Positions 14,691-27,301 are shown, counted from the stretch's first letter. The stretch is DNA of 64,000 nucleotides from Sinotaia quadrata (GCA_028829895.1 CM054179.1:55807891-55871890); one strand, 5' to 3'. Program-made: numbers and translations. The notes: generated from the letters alone by a model not told the origin.

Positions 14691-17600
14691 TTTAAACAAA
14701 CATTTTTAATTATATTTATTGGAACAATACTTTTTCTTCTTTTTTCTACATTTCTATTTCATAATGAAGACTTCCAACAAAAGAATTAACCATTATATTT
14801 ATTTTAATTATTTTGCATTATTGTCAACATTTTATGTTTACAACTATGAGCAAGTTGCAATATGCATTAATTATTTTATAATTCAAACTACAATAAAATA
14901 AATAGCTATTCAGATCTAATCTCACCTGATGAACTCCATATGCTAGTAGAGTGATGGCATAGAAATACCATGGGAAATGGCCTGGAGTTGTCTGAACATA
15001 ATGAGACCAGTAAACCACTAGTGCATACAGAGGGCCAATTAAAACTCTGCATTTAGAAGAAACAGAAATAAGTAACAGCTTCCAATGGAAGTGTAGTTGT
15101 ATCAAACTAATGTCCATTGAAAGAGAAATAATCTGGAATCTCAGGCTGACTTTGTTCAAGTTAGCAGCCACAAATCCACAGAATACATGAATTACCCATA
15201 CTACTTAACATTTATCAACAGATATAATGTGTAAATTTATAATAATTTATGAACAACAACATTTTTGACACAATTAAATTTAAATTTAAATTCATCTCCA
15301 CAATACTGTTATAGTTTGAATGGTAAATCAATATACAGCTAATAATCTGAAATTTTGTAAGTGAGAAGTATACACTGAGTCAATATCTACACTAAATATT
15401 CAAGCCAAAATTAATACAAAAGTGTTAGTTTCCCTTGATTGATAATAAAGTGTTAACAATTAAAGTGGCATGTGGAAAATAGTTTGTTTTGTATTCATAA
15501 TAATAATAATAAGCAGACAGTCTGTTTTTTGAAAACACTTCTAATAATTTATAAATACAGAATATGTTGCTTAGGAAAAGCATCCTATTATTATTAGAAT
15601 TCAAACTCCTCTGGATTATATTCTTTCTAATTAAATTAAGTGAAAGGTCTGATTCAGAAGGGAACTGAATGCTAACACATAGGATGTTGATGGAAGCATA
15701 CTATTGTGATCAGTCTAATATGGCTGACTGAAGGGAGTTGTGACATATTTTCCTTGCAAATGGCAAGGTTCTTTAACTCTTACTGGTAAAAGCTATTTGT
15801 AGACAATGAACTCAATTATTGCATACAGTTAGAAGGATTACGATGTAGCTACAGGAGTAGTTTGTAGGTTTTATGTAATTCATCGATTCTATATAGATTG
15901 TAACTACTCAAGAACAGACAAAATGTATATATATATAAACTGGTGTGATCAAAAGATAAAACATGGTTGAAATGAAGTTGAATGTGAAAATCACAACCTT
16001 CCTGCCTCACAATGGACACAAATGACGCAGTCCATCTACAGAACTGCAGGACTGAATTCAAATAAACTTGTCCAAAAAACCATTCTTACCAAGTAGAGAG
16101 CTATGTTCTCAAAAGTCTGGCTGGTAAAAATGCATGTCTTTTTCCAGGATACAATGCCATAAGAATGTGGAAATTGTTGTCTGAATATCAGTGCCACACA
16201 GTAGCATGGAGCTATCTAAGCCTGTGCATGCACATTTGACATGCAAGTAGACTTAATTTCTGTTTATGTTTTCAAATCTAATGACTAATTGCTTTTATCA
16301 TTTCACAAAAGAAATTAATTCTAAGGGAATTAAACTGTATTCACATTAAATACATCAATAATAATGTTAAAGTCTATGCAAATGCATGCTTTTAGTAACT
16401 ATTACTGAACCTGACTTCAGTCTGTCAAAATCAAATTCATTTATCAGGCATGGGAATTGTCTTCCACTCCACCTCCCTAAAAAAGCTAAACATATTATTG
16501 CCAAAGTTGCTCTAGAAACAGAAAAACCATAAATTAAAGCATATATACACAAATACAGCAGAAAAAAATTGATTTAAGTGTAATCAAAATGAACCAAAGT
16601 AATTAAATATATTTATTATCAAATGAAAGCCATCACCATAAATTAAAAAAACAGCAAGACATTTATATTTTTATTTCTTCTTCCCCATCAATGAGGTCTC
16701 TCTCTGTCCATTGTTGATAATATTGCTGGACTTAGAAATGAATTTCTTAAAAGGCATGCCTTAATATCAATAAATATAATTATAAAAGATATAAATCAAT
16801 GTATCAAATTTGGACTTAAAAATGAATTTCTAAAGACATGCCTTAATATCAATAAATGTAAAAGATATAAATTCAACATATCAAATTTACTTAAAGCTGA
16901 TGAACTGCTGGCATATCACAGACAGATGTGGTCATGCTACCATAACAAACATTTTAATGGTTCAGTTTCCATTACTTTTATTTTTTATGTTTCAACAGAC
17001 TGTTTTCTAATCTTGCAAAGGACCTGGAAAAATGTGGAATTCTGCAATAGTATTATGAATTCATATGCACATTTATTATAATTTTAGTATATCAGTAAAA
17101 TGTGTACTCTCTCACTTGGCAAGCAATAGTCAAAACTAAAATAATTTCCTCTAAATGAAATAACACAATGATGGACTAAAGATATATGTAAAAGAAAGAA
17201 AACATTATATTTCAAATTTAAAGAAAAATTATAAAATAGCATATATCTGTGAAATATACCTAAATGCAATTTGTAATGAGTTAATAAGATATTTTCCATG
17301 ATCAGTGAATAAATGTTTTCACTTACATACTCACATGTGTAAAGATGATAATTTAATTTTAAGGTAAAAATAATCTAAACAATTTACCTTCAAAAATAAA
17401 TGACATTATAAGTTTTCAAAATATATTCACATTGATCACCATACCTAAGTAAAAAGAAAATAATGAAAAACCCCAATAAAGAAATAAATAAAATTTATTT
17501 TGTTGTTTACTGTGTAAAGAAGAGCTTGGCAGTAGCTTTAATAATGTATTTCATGTGTAAACATACAAATGTTTATTACATTTATAATTAGACAGCTTAA

Positions 17601-20600
17601 TCTTAATAGTCAATCTTAACATTGTTTTTAAATCACATGGAGTAGTGGCATAAGGAACATGTCTTAAATGACTTATATCTTCTCATATTTGGAAAAGAGT
17701 TGTTAATTTCAGAGGCTTCTCCATCTCTCATGTTTTAAATTTGGAGATCAGAATTAAATTTCACACATTATATTTTGGCCTATAAGCACCCCAAAATGCA
17801 AGAGATCCAAAATAAATATTTGATGGTAAACTAATTAAGTAAAAATTCAATATTAATACTCATATCAGCTGTTTCTTGGATAGTAATTTGGGAGTGAAAT
17901 CACTTTTCTTAACATTCTACAGTGAAAAGTACAAGGCAAAGGAATTGTGAGAGGAAAATAATAGTCTTTCACCAGAAACATATTTACATAAGCCTGGTCA
18001 TACTTTTATTCCCACTAATCAGTGCCTGGATTTAACAATGGGATGAATTGATCCTATTTCAAGATACTGTAAAAGTATCCCATTTACATTTAGAGAATTT
18101 CTGAAGTTCTGAAGCTGATACTCAAAATATTCATACTATAGTCCACTATTTTAAAATTGAAAATGACACAAACTTACCTGTAAGGATATGCTTTAAGAAA
18201 TACATCCATCGGTTGAGGACCATGTGTGTATTTTGAAATCATAAGAGGTAATATGATCTGGACAGGTACCATGGGAACAGCAAAAAGTGCAAGTTGTTCT
18301 TTTGGTAATCCAGACTCTATGAGTTTCAGGCCTGTTAAGGAGTCTGCTGCTGCAAATGTTACCTGCATTAGTAATTTTCAAAGAGAAGTATTCCAGGATT
18401 TAATCATCATGCCTCATCATTTTAGTTGCGCTTTTAGTTTTATTTATATATATAATAATATATATATGTCATATTCAAAATTTGTTAAAGATTATTTATG
18501 CTTCAAATTTAATCAACAATCACTGTGCTTTATAAGTTTAGGGAAATGTACTGACAATAATATTAATGAGCAAAGATTGCCTCAGCTTCAAGTTAGGAAT
18601 GTGAATATATTAAATTTCCATTCACCTGTAAATAACCTAGTCATTGATTATTAAATAAAGATTAGTATTAATAATCACACCTAACTGAGGCATCATCATC
18701 TTTCATGTACCAATTTGCTGTAATGCATCAACAAAATCAAAAATCAATCACTGCAACCACTTTAGTTAGATAAGATGAACATATTTTTCGAATAGGTCGT
18801 GTTGGCAAAGATACAAGAGTGTGCCACCACACCATTCATCTGTTAATGTTGTGAAGTACAGATCTCAATGCTGACAGCATTGTCTTTCTCATATTTTTTA
18901 AAGCAGAAATTTGTAGCTGTGACTTAAAGATATTGTCCTCTTGTGTGTGTTCTCAAAGAGGCATTGATATTTCAAGCAGCCACGATTTATTTTTTCCAAT
19001 ATTGTCAATGATTTTTGAAAACTTCTCTTGTAAAATCGTGACAAGATGTTTTTTTACCATCAAAACACATATTAAATTTTTATTCCTTGTAGTTTTATAT
19101 TTTCAGCTGAAAATTACTTATTTTAAGCAAGAATAATATATCTTTTGAAGAAATTCTCACATGAAGTTCTAAATTTTCGTTTTACTAATTTATAACAATG
19201 GTTGCTAAAGAATTGGTGATGGTTCTTCATTTTTTTGTTTCTCTGCTTACCTAAACTATATTGTGCAAAGCAGTCAGTTTCTTTTACACGTTTTTTCTAT
19301 TATTTCTTTTTAAAAAGAGATAGTTGTAGGTCTATTTGGGTTCTTCTGTATTATTTATATTTTAGAGTCTATGAATACAAAGATAACAACATGGACAATC
19401 CCAACAACTTACCTATTCTCTACCTGAACGCCTACCACAGGGAACTCTGGCCCGCAAAGGATTTTTGTTTGGCCCGCAAGACAAAAGTCACTAAAACAAA
19501 TGGGCGTTGTTATATGCTGTCAAACAGCCAAGGCTAAACTAGTCTAAAGACTACATGTAATTTTAACAGTTTGAATTACTCACACAGAATCATGCTCGCA
19601 CATACAATTTACACCTGTGGTTGTGCAAATTCCACTAGCACCTCTTTATAGTTCATTGACTTTTGAACTCTCCCAGACCTAGGATAGATGTATAATTGTA
19701 TATGTATGTCAGCATCTGTACTCTGCCTCAGTCATGACCTGACCTTCACTGCGACTAATGGGCGTGGGGAAAGAAGCGGGAGGTGCACAGAGGTGCACCT
19801 AAATTTGAAACACAAAGTTTTTTGCCATCACAACCAAACTGGTTGTTGCATTTCTGCTATTTCTTTGACATTATCCACACACACACACACACACCCAATC
19901 ATGTCTGCAACCCCACATCCTAAACAATTTAAAGTGGATATGGAAAGTCGGACATTTAACTCTGAGTGGACGGAGAAGTACTTTTTCATAGAACGATTTG
20001 GACAAGCTCAGTGTCTGATCTGTTTGAAAACTGTTGCTGTCTTCAGAGAGTTTAATGTGTGCCGCTACTGGGAAACAGTACACTGAACTTCGAAATTCAC
20101 TTTAATGTCTGCCGCTGAGAAAAAGAATACTATTGCTAAACTCACAGGCAATATCGAGAAAAGCAGTTTGATGTTTCATAAACTAACATCTGTGCATTAA
20201 AAAGTGACACACGCCAGTTATGAAGTTTCACTACTCCTTGCTCAAAGAAAGAAGCCATTTTCTGATGGAGACTTTATCAAGGAATGTCTCATGACTGTGG
20301 TGAATTCTGTCTGTCCAGAGCAATGTTCAGTTTTGGAGAATATGAGTCTGTCATCCCGTACTATTCGTCATCGCGCTGAGGAGATGTCAGACAATGTGCA
20401 AAACTCGGTGAAGAGTGATTGCTCAACCTTTGTCACCTACTCTCTAAGTCTCTTGCTCTTGATGAGAGCACTGACATGAAAGACACAGTTCAACTAGCTA
20501 TTTTCTATGAACTGTCACTGCTGCCCTCAAAGTGCATGAAGAGTTCCTTCAGACTGTTCCGCTACATGACACCACCACTGGAAAGGACATCTTCATTGCC

Positions 20601-23600
20601 TTACTTCAGTGTGTAGAACATCACTCCCATCTAATCTGTCCCATCTTGTATGTGTAACAACTGATGGTGCATCGGCAATGATTGGAGAGAATAAGAGTGC
20701 AGCTTCTCTTTGTTCGTTCACCACTGTAAGGCCCTTGGACACAACCGGACTATCCTTAAATTGCACTGCATCATTCACCAAGAATCCATATGTGTAAGTC
20801 TGCAAACCTCGTTGAGGTCATGTCAGTTGTGGTGAAGGTTGTAAATTCCATACTTTCCCGAAGTCTCAAATAATTGAAATATTGTCAATTTAAGGCACTG
20901 ATGGATGAAGTGAATGTGCACTACTTTTGTGAAGTCCGCTGGCTAAGTCGTGGAGCCATGCTTTCTTGTGTGTGGGACCTGCAACAAGAAATTTTCACCT
21001 TTCTCCATGAAAAGAACCTTATATATGCTGATAACTTCACTGACCTAAAATGGCTTGCTCGTCTGGCCTTACTCACGGATATCATCACACACCTCAACAC
21101 CCTCAATGTCAATTTGCAAGGTAAGGATGTTCTTGTTCCTGAAATGTATTCACACATCACAGCATTTGAAGTGAAACTACGCTTGTGGGAATTCCAGTTG
21201 TCTAATGGTCAGTTTCAGCATTTTCCATGTCTTGCTGCTTGTTCCATATCAGATGTTGACTTGGAGACTTGTGGTGCAGTCATTACCTCACTGAGGGAAG
21301 AATTTTCCTCATGTTTTGGGGGTATCAGACCACTCTCTGCAGATTTCAAGTTGTTCAGTGCCCCTTTTGAAATCACAGTGGATGTGCTTCAGCTTCCTTG
21401 CAGATGGAGTTGGTAGATATGCAGTGCAGTGATGAGTTAAAAGCAAAGTTCCACACTTCTCCTCTTTCTTTTTTTCGTGATGTCATCCTTCCATCAGGCA
21501 AGTTTCCACATTTTGTTAAACATGCTTAACGCATTATAGCTATGTTCGGAAGCACATTTTGCTCTGAACAAATGTTCTCAAAACTGTTCTGAAATATACA
21601 AAGAATCGCCTTCACTCTCAACTCTATGACCGTCATCTAAATGACATTCCTTGCTTGTCACCACATCAATTAAGCCAGACATTGAATCACTAATTCATTG
21701 TAAGCAACACCATCCATCTTATTAACCTTTCAAAACTGAGTTATTTTTTTAAAAATTACTTTTGTTCTCATCTTATATTCTGAACTTGGTGGACTTCTGA
21801 TATTTGGTCGTCAATCCAGCCCGCAAACTGTTCCAACAGTTTTATCTGGCCCGCTGTCTCAAAAGTTTGCCCGCCCCTGGTCTACCAGATCAAGACCAGA
21901 GAAGGAGCCAAACAGATTTGAGGCCCATTGACTTTTATAACCTGTATTTACGGTAGACATATTCACTTAGTTGACTACTGTGTGAGTATACAAATAAAAA
22001 TGCTAGTGTTATGGGAAAACAAGCCAAATGGCTTTCAAAGGATGGTATGACCTAAGTGCTGATGAATTTTATCAATTTTGTCAGTTACTTATGTATGGAG
22101 GACTTGTTCCACTTCTCAGTGTTGACAGACTATAATCAATGCATGGGAGGGGTAGATAAAAGTGACTACTTAATAAATAAATTTAATGTTTTGAGAAAAG
22201 CAAAGTACTGGAAGACATTATTTTTTTTTTTATAGATATTGCATGGGTAAATGCTTACATTGTATTTTGAGATGGAGGAAAACATCCTGATAAAGAAGAA
22301 ATGAAAAGACCAACTAGTATGGGCAACATTAGGTGTACAGTTTGCAACACTTTCTCATGCTTTCAGTAAGGTAGATGGAGGAAAACGAAGAAAAGATAAA
22401 GAAGAAATGAAAAGACCAACTAGTATGGGCAACATTAGGTGTACAGTTTGCAACACTTTCTCATGCTTTCAGTAAGGTAGATGGAGGAAAACGAAGAAAA
22501 GATAAAGAAGAAATGAAAAGACCAACTAGTATGGGCAACATTAGGTGTACAGTTTGCAACACTTTCTCATGCTTTCAGTAAAGTAGAAACTTTTTGTTTT
22601 TCATAAACCAGTCACCCTATTAAGTATGCATGATACATCACGATTAGCTAAATTAAATTGTTAAAAAAATTTGAGTATAAAGCATACAGTGAATAAATTG
22701 TAATCTTTATCTGTAAGCCAGTCTGTAAATTATATTTTAAAGACTATTTCAATTTCTTACTTTTACAAAAGCTAAATTCTCAAATGGTACTAGTGGTAGT
22801 ACTTAAAAGACTTGTCAATTTAGTATTTACCTGATATTTGCTTTTCTGTTGCAGATATTGTTATATATATATTTCAATAGTATAACAATTGTTTTTCAAT
22901 TATCCATCATAGCAACCTTTTTCCTTCTTTGTTAAAATGTAAATTCTGAATTTTTATTCAAAACAAAATTAAAATAATCCTCATATTTAATTTATTAAAA
23001 TGCATAAATATGAAATAATACATTTAAAAGTATACTTATATTAAAGCCCATGCAATTTCCTATAAAATGACATATAACAAGTATATATACACTTTAGAAC
23101 CTTGGCAGTAATATGCTCTAAATAAGCCATTTAATGAGGAGAAAAAAATCTCATCAGAAGAGTTAACCATGTTTTAAGTAATACTATATAGCATTTTAAA
23201 AATCTGTTCATAGATAACATTGTTTACAACTTTATTATCCTTGATATTTTTAGTGAACTGCATAAATATCCAGAATGACTGATGCAACATCATTGACTAA
23301 TAAAAGTGATTGAGAACAAGTTAATATAATTTCTAAACCCTTTTCATTTTTGCCACAGATTTATACTAAATTGTACTCTTATGTAGTAGGTTCAAAAAGT
23401 AGTTAAAACTTTAAAATGTCAGACCTTAGCAGTAAGAAGTATGACAGCATATGACACAACAGCAGGAAGTCGAATGACAGATAAACAGGTTCTGTATGTC
23501 TCAATAATCCCTTGCTCTGGATCCACATCAGGGTCCACATGCTCCGACTTGAGTAAGGCCACAAGTGTGGTTGTTGTGAAGAAGACAATGCCCCAAAAGA

Positions 23601-26255
23601 ATAGGAAACCTAAGAACTCAAATAAGAATAAATTGGAAGAATTTAGATAGGTTTCTTAAAAACTAGCACAAATCAATATTAAATTATAAAAAAGTGTAGA
23701 ATGAATTTTCTATTACTATTACTTTTAGTATTAGCAGAAAGAAAATATTTTTGATTATTTTTTTAAGTCCACATTTCTTCCTGAAGAAAAATTTTAAAAA
23801 GAAGAAAAAATGAAGATGTTTTTTGTTTTTTACTAAAGTAATTAAGAACAATAAAAAACTTATACTGATTAGTAAAATAATAAATTTAATGTAATATGTA
23901 TGATTAGTTTTTCACATTCACTGAATAACATCTTCAAAATAATAAAAACTTCTAGTTCTATATAAGCAAATTTGATAAAATTATATATTTTTCATATCTT
24001 TTACAATAAAACTTTTAGTCAATAAGGACTACTGAAAGCTATTTTATACCAATGGATACGTTGATAAATCATATAATGATACTGAACTGTATAATATACA
24101 TACAGACAAGCATAAATAATATGTTTTTGAATGTATCTTTATTTGCAATTTTTAATAAAATAAACTTAGTAACTTTAAATTAAATTTACTAGAATTAAAT
24201 ATTATAAAAGTAAAAAATATATATGTACTGAAACAAAGCGATCTGAATCAATGACTTACTGACCTCTTCTTATTTTTAAAATTAAATATTAAACTGAATT
24301 TTGGATTAATTTTATTTGTTTCAGCTATATTCCTAAGATTTTTATATTTGGCATGGTAAACTGTATTTTTAAAAAATATATATTTAGGATAGCCATTGAT
24401 ATAGAGCTCTGGAGTTAGTCACACTTAACGTAGACCAAACCTACCTGTATCAAGGCAATAAACAAAATTTTAACTTAAATAATTAAATTAAAAATAAGAG
24501 TAATTTGATTTTTTTTTTTATAAACAGTTTTATTACACTATAATTCTCTATAAAAACTTTGTGTTAAAATCAGTCATCGCTTCATTTTAAACAGACAATA
24601 TTACTTACTGCCTAAAGTTACAATGCCCTCATCCTTTGGTTCCCACCTCAGATAATTGTTGCAAAAATCTGGTGATTCAAGTGCTAAGAATAAAACATTG
24701 CCTAGGAAATATCCTGCTGTTTGTCCAACAGTATTGCAGGTGCTGGCCCAACCCACATTTTTCCTGTAAACATGAAATAATGCAGTAAAAAGAAACAAGC
24801 AGAGAAAGAGAAATAAGCTTATTGCATCTTATTACAACCAGTGCTCATTTTCCAGTTGATATGCACACTAAGGATAGTACTGGTAATATTTTAAAATTTT
24901 TTACAAGTTAAATAAAACAACAGTAAAAATCACTGATAAAAAATCATTTAGTAACTAAGCAAACGCCTTTTAGATCTAAAATGAACTACTAATTAATTTT
25001 ATTTATTATAAAATAGTTATGAAAATAAACAAACATATTTTAATTAGTAAATGATAATATATAAATGCCAATAGTTTGAAAAATATTAATCAATTAATAA
25101 TAACTTTCTCATAGCATATTTGTTTATACAGAAGGTGTGTGTGGGGGGGAATTCAAAAGAAAAAATAGCAGCCCTTAGTACATCTTTGTTTATACAGAAT
25201 TGGGAAAAATTGAAAAAGAAGAAATGCCAGCTCTCAGTACATCTTTTTCACAAGCAAAAATAGCACTGTCTTTTCTAGGTTATTATTTATTCCATCTGTA
25301 CAGATTTAAATCCATTTTAATTTTTATTTATGTTTCTTTTCATAAATACATGTAATGTTTTATATTTAATTAAAGTCAATACTTGTAAAACTCTTAATAT
25401 TTTTTATAAGAATAAACAACCTAATTTATCTTTTGAAGTAAGATTTATATTGTCATTTTAAAATATATACTGTTATGTGAATAAATACTGACAGAATCAT
25501 GCAAAAGCAACATGAGCAAGGCATGTAGAAAAGTAGATAATACTGCACTTTTACCTAGATAACATTGTTAATGCCCAGCCATCCACAGCAATGTCTTGAG
25601 TTGCTGCCAGAAAGTTCAGCATGAAAAAAATTGCTGTCAAGAAAAAGACATCCACTTGACCTTCGCCTTCAATGGGGCCCATGTCATCCCTCATAATCGC
25701 TTTGATGCGATAGGACAAAACCATCATAAAGGCTCCAATAAGGTACTGTGTGGGTATCAACCATGTTTTTCTCCGCCCAAACCAAGATATGTATAGTGAG
25801 TCGACAAGAGGGGCCCAGATAAGTTTGATGCTAAAAGGCCAATATACAAAACTAAACATGGCTTGCTGTGTATATGTCACTTTCCTGGACTGAAGAAGCA
25901 TAGGAATGCTGCCTGAGAGACCAAGGGGAATGCCTTGAAGTATGTACAAAAATAAAAGCAAAAAAATATTGAATAAATCACCACGTAACCCATCTTTTTT
26001 ATCTTTTTCAAAGGAATCCCCAAAGTCACTCTGTAATTTTTCTTTGTCTGTAGGAATATTCCAGGGCATGTGAGGAAAGGAATCTACCTCCAAGTCAACA
26101 TGCTGTTGTAAGACTGGAGGACCTCGTCTTCGAGGTTTCACATGTACATTGTTTTCATCACCCATTGATGGCATCTGGTTAATTTTCAAAGGTCTAATTA
26201 ATTCTTCTATAAAAACTCGTATAGTTTTCCATAAACAGCTCAAGATGAACTTCAT
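9392..26255 (-). CDS. SLC33A1: SLC33A1, acetyl-CoA transporter (8 coding exons)
   Basis: Joined exons (minus strand, in order): 26255-25555, 24763-24609, 23609-23425, 18362-18178, 15046-14926, 14589-14481, 12094-11991, 9550-9392. All junctions are GT-AG, phases agree, and the sum is 1719 nt, giving 572 residues and a TAA stop. The protein belongs to the AT-1/Acatn branch of the major facilitator superfamily, which moves cytosolic acetyl-CoA into the ER lumen for acetylation of lysines and sialic acids. Seen here: a first membrane segment near residues 94-114 followed by LQGIPLGLSGSIP, then WAPLVDS, FGRRKTW, LAATQDIAVDGWALTMLSR, STCNTVGQTAGYFLGNV, SKYTHGPQP and DPIIGGTYMTLLNT, all family hallmarks in the expected order. 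The human protein is about 549 residues, so this one is full length. The first Met lies 5 nt after a splice acceptor; Met28 or Met31 would give an N-terminus closer to the usual length, so the start is less certain than the rest. Intron 3 carries transposons. Confidence 0.95.
10095..10610. repeat. Minisatellite in last SLC33A1 intron, about 37-39 bp
   Basis: Units of ACCTTTAATCACATCCAAAT and CAAAACCTTGTTATGTA, about 13 copies. Confidence 0.85.
11100..11490. repeat. Minisatellite, 31 bp
   Basis: About 12 copies of CTGACCAATCCAGTCACACA plus ATTCAAGACTT, in the intron between SLC33A1 exons 7 and 8, some 500 bp from exon 7. Confidence 0.88.
11991..12094 (-). CDS. SLC33A1: SLC33A1 coding exon 7
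   Basis: 104 nt with acceptor CTACAG|GT and donor GAGAGT|GTGAGT. It encodes GNWPGTVTLWLVDHLTFKNC and a Cys-containing lumenal loop ending KELES. Its split Gly codon joins to NFG of the previous exon. Confidence 0.92.
12095..14480. other. SLC33A1 intron 6, no further features
   Basis: AT-rich intron. No array, transposon or RNA gene recognised. Confidence 0.5.
14481..14589 (-). CDS. SLC33A1: SLC33A1 coding exon 6
   Basis: 109 nt with acceptor CCCCCAG|GT and donor TTTTG|GTATGT. It encodes VFVYMIFVSQMAFHAKISD and PIIGGTYMTLLNTVANF, the best-conserved C-terminal motif of the family. Confidence 0.94.
14648..14689. repeat. (GT)n microsatellite
   Basis: About 21 uninterrupted GT units in SLC33A1 intron 5, some 60 bp upstream of the exon 6 acceptor in transcript direction. 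Confidence 0.95.
14926..15046 (-). CDS. SLC33A1: SLC33A1 coding exon 5
   Basis: 121 nt with acceptor AATGCAG|A and donor CATCAG|GTGAGA. It encodes VLIGPLYALVVYW, a short lumenal loop, and WYFYAITLLAYGVHQ, residues 410-449: two hydrophobic helices. Confidence 0.92.
15047..18177. other. SLC33A1 intron 4
   Basis: AT-rich intron. Apart from the two-copy repeat at 16729-16890, nothing was recognised. Confidence 0.5.
16729..16890. repeat. Two-copy tandem duplication, about 80 bp
   Basis: GGACTTAGAAATGAATTTCT and CATGCCTTAATATCAATAAA recur once in the same order with small deletions. Confidence 0.75.
18178..18362 (-). CDS. SLC33A1: SLC33A1 coding exon 4
   Basis: 185 nt with acceptor AATGCAG|GT and donor TACAG|GTAAGT, the latter splitting Arg409. 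It encodes AAADSLTGLKLIESGLPKEQ and onward to ISKYTHGPQP and AYPY. Confidence 0.94.
19438..21879 (+). mobile_element. Decayed hAT transposon (GTF2IRD2/ZBED type), 2.44 kb
   Basis: The left end CAGGGAACTCTGGCCCGCAA and right end GTTTGCCCGCCCCTG (outer strand CAGGGGCGGGCAAAC) are flanked by 8-bp direct repeats GCCTACCA (19430-19437) and GTCTACCA (21880-21887), 7 of 8 identical, as hAT insertions make. The inside encodes a broken transposase on the plus strand, opposite to SLC33A1. It sits in SLC33A1 intron 3, between coding exons 3 and 4. Ends show subterminal GGCCCGC motifs. The left terminus matches the right imperfectly, so this copy is old or altered there. Confidence 0.8.
19901..21710 (+). 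pseudogene. Broken hAT transposase, BED-finger and hATC parts
   Basis: Plus-strand remnants in several frames: MSATPHPKQFKVDMESRTFN with a BED-finger-like part (CLIC...NVCRYWETVH) around 19901-20083; FSDGDFIKECLMTVVNSVCP; LALDESTDMKDTVQLAIFYE; VTTDGASAMIG; NVHYFCEVRWLSRGAML; and a hATC-like tail (FPHFVKHA, FGSTFCSEQMFSKL). These fit GTF2IRD2/ZBED-type transposases. The longest intact piece is 20874-21416 (180 codons). Stops and frameshifts break it, and the usual first finger His is Tyr. It cannot encode an active enzyme. Confidence 0.8.
22128..22266 (+). pseudogene. piggyBac-type transposase fragment
   Basis: Plus strand reads DYNQCMGGVDKSDYLINKFN then VLRKAKYWKTL, followed after a T-run frameshift by IDIAWVNAYIVF. 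The YN-xx-MGGVDKSD motif and the downstream W and NAYI residues are hallmarks of the DDE_Tnp_1_7 (piggyBac) core. Only the C-terminal part remains. Confidence 0.75.
22289..22583 (+). repeat. 106-bp tandem triplication after the piggyBac fragment
   Basis: Copies start at 22289, 22395 and 22501 (GATAAAGAAGAAATGAAAAG) and are almost identical. They continue the piggyBac reading (KRPTSMGNIRCTVCN), so a piece of transposase tail was triplicated recently. Confidence 0.9.
22620..23424. other. SLC33A1 intron 3, right part
   Basis: AT-rich intron with nothing recognised beyond the elements listed at 19438-22583. Confidence 0.5.
23425..23609 (-). CDS. SLC33A1: SLC33A1 coding exon 3
   Basis: 185 nt with acceptor TTCTTAG|GT and donor GCTAAG|GTCTGA. 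It encodes FLFFWGIVFFTTTTLVALLK through SYAVILLTAK. This includes a helix and the cytosolic loop rich in Glu, Asp and Pro that precedes the next helix. Confidence 0.93.
23610..25554. other. SLC33A1 introns 1 and 2
   Basis: AT-rich introns on either side of the exon at 24609-24763. A short two-copy motif (TTTGTTTATACAGAA near 25120 and 25190) is the only repeat noticed. Confidence 0.5.
24609..24763 (-). CDS. SLC33A1: SLC33A1 coding exon 2
   Basis: 155 nt with acceptor TTACAG|G and donor GGCA|GTAAGT. It encodes KNVGWASTCNTVGQTAGYFL and onward to EGIVTLG, residues 235-286, one of the most conserved stretches of the family. Confidence 0.93.
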
Positions 26256-26260
26256 ATAAA
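25555..26260 (-). CDS. SLC33A1: SLC33A1 exon with start codon (residues 1-234)
   Basis: The coding part begins at ATG 26255. Five UTR bases (26260-26256) follow an acceptor ending TTGCAG. The exon ends TCTAG|GTAAAA and splits Arg234. It encodes the charged cytosolic N-terminus and the first membrane helices, through DIAVDGWALTMLS. Confidence 0.92.
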
Positions 26261-26859
26261 CTGCAATCAGAATACAGAGAGAGACAGGTCATCAAATGCC
26301 ACAGATAAACGTTTTTTTTTATGAAATACTTCATAATATATATATATAGGACATACGCTCATCTGCATGACTTAATACAGTAGCAAGCATATATTACTGT
26401 TATTAATATACTTATGTACTTACACAATTTTTGTAAGATTTAGTTTTATGCGCAAGTTTAAAGTTATCTAAAAATTAAAAAAAAAACCCACAAAAACAGT
26501 AGACTGAAATAGGCGTGCACTTTGAAGTGAATCTTACTAAATTATAAAGTCATCTATTAAAAGTATTTTAAAAAGCGACAATATATGCTTGCTACTATAT
26601 AAAGGCACCAATTGCATGTATGCCCTATACACTATCATAGTGACTTTGCAGTATTGTAATTTATAGTAACATCAGTTATGACTATGAGTGCAGACGACAC
26701 GCATTTCGACCAGTATCAATCACAGTTCATTTACTCATTTGTTGATTCATATAACACACCTTTAACTGATATCGCATTATTTTTACATACTTAGAAATAT
26801 AATTCATTAAAAAAAAACTTCATACATACTCCAATTAACACATTTAAAACGTGGCATAC

Positions 26860-26935
26860 GTACAACGAACAACAGACAGGAAGCAGAAATCTTCTTCCTC
26901 AAAACCGATGACATCCCATGATGCTGTTGCGCATT
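26860..26935 (-). other. SLC33A1: Probable SLC33A1 5' UTR exon and promoter edge
   Basis: A donor-like GTAC|GTATGC ends a possible exon at 26860, matching the acceptor at 26261-26262 just before the start codon. The stretch is less AT-rich than its surroundings and holds a CCAAT-like element (minus-strand CGCCAATG). It contains a short upstream reading frame, MGCHRF then stop. The exon's 5' edge is a guess. Confidence 0.5.
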
Positions 26936-27301
26936 GGCGGCAATAATCAAATGCTAGTTAAATTACTGCGCAGAATGTTCTCATAAATTCCTATTAGAAA
27001 ATAAATGGTTAATAAATAAATAATAAATGAATCAGCTCTGAAACTGTAGAATAAATAATACTGGTAGCGATATTCCTTTTTATTTATTTTTTTAAGAGAA
27101 TCATTTATCATTTCTTACTTCATTGTAGAACCTATGATTTTTATTTCTATTTATTTTATTTATTTTTTTTTTTGAGAGTGGTGGGAATTAAAAACAAACA
27201 AGAAAGGAAACAAACGAAATAATCTAATTTTACTTAACCTTTTCACACATGCGTATGTGACAAGTCACTAGGTAAACTGCACATATATAGGGTGTTTTCC
27301 T

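Noticed and set aside
18226..18654. 142-codon plus-strand frame
   Set aside because: Antisense shadow of SLC33A1 exon 4 running into intron.
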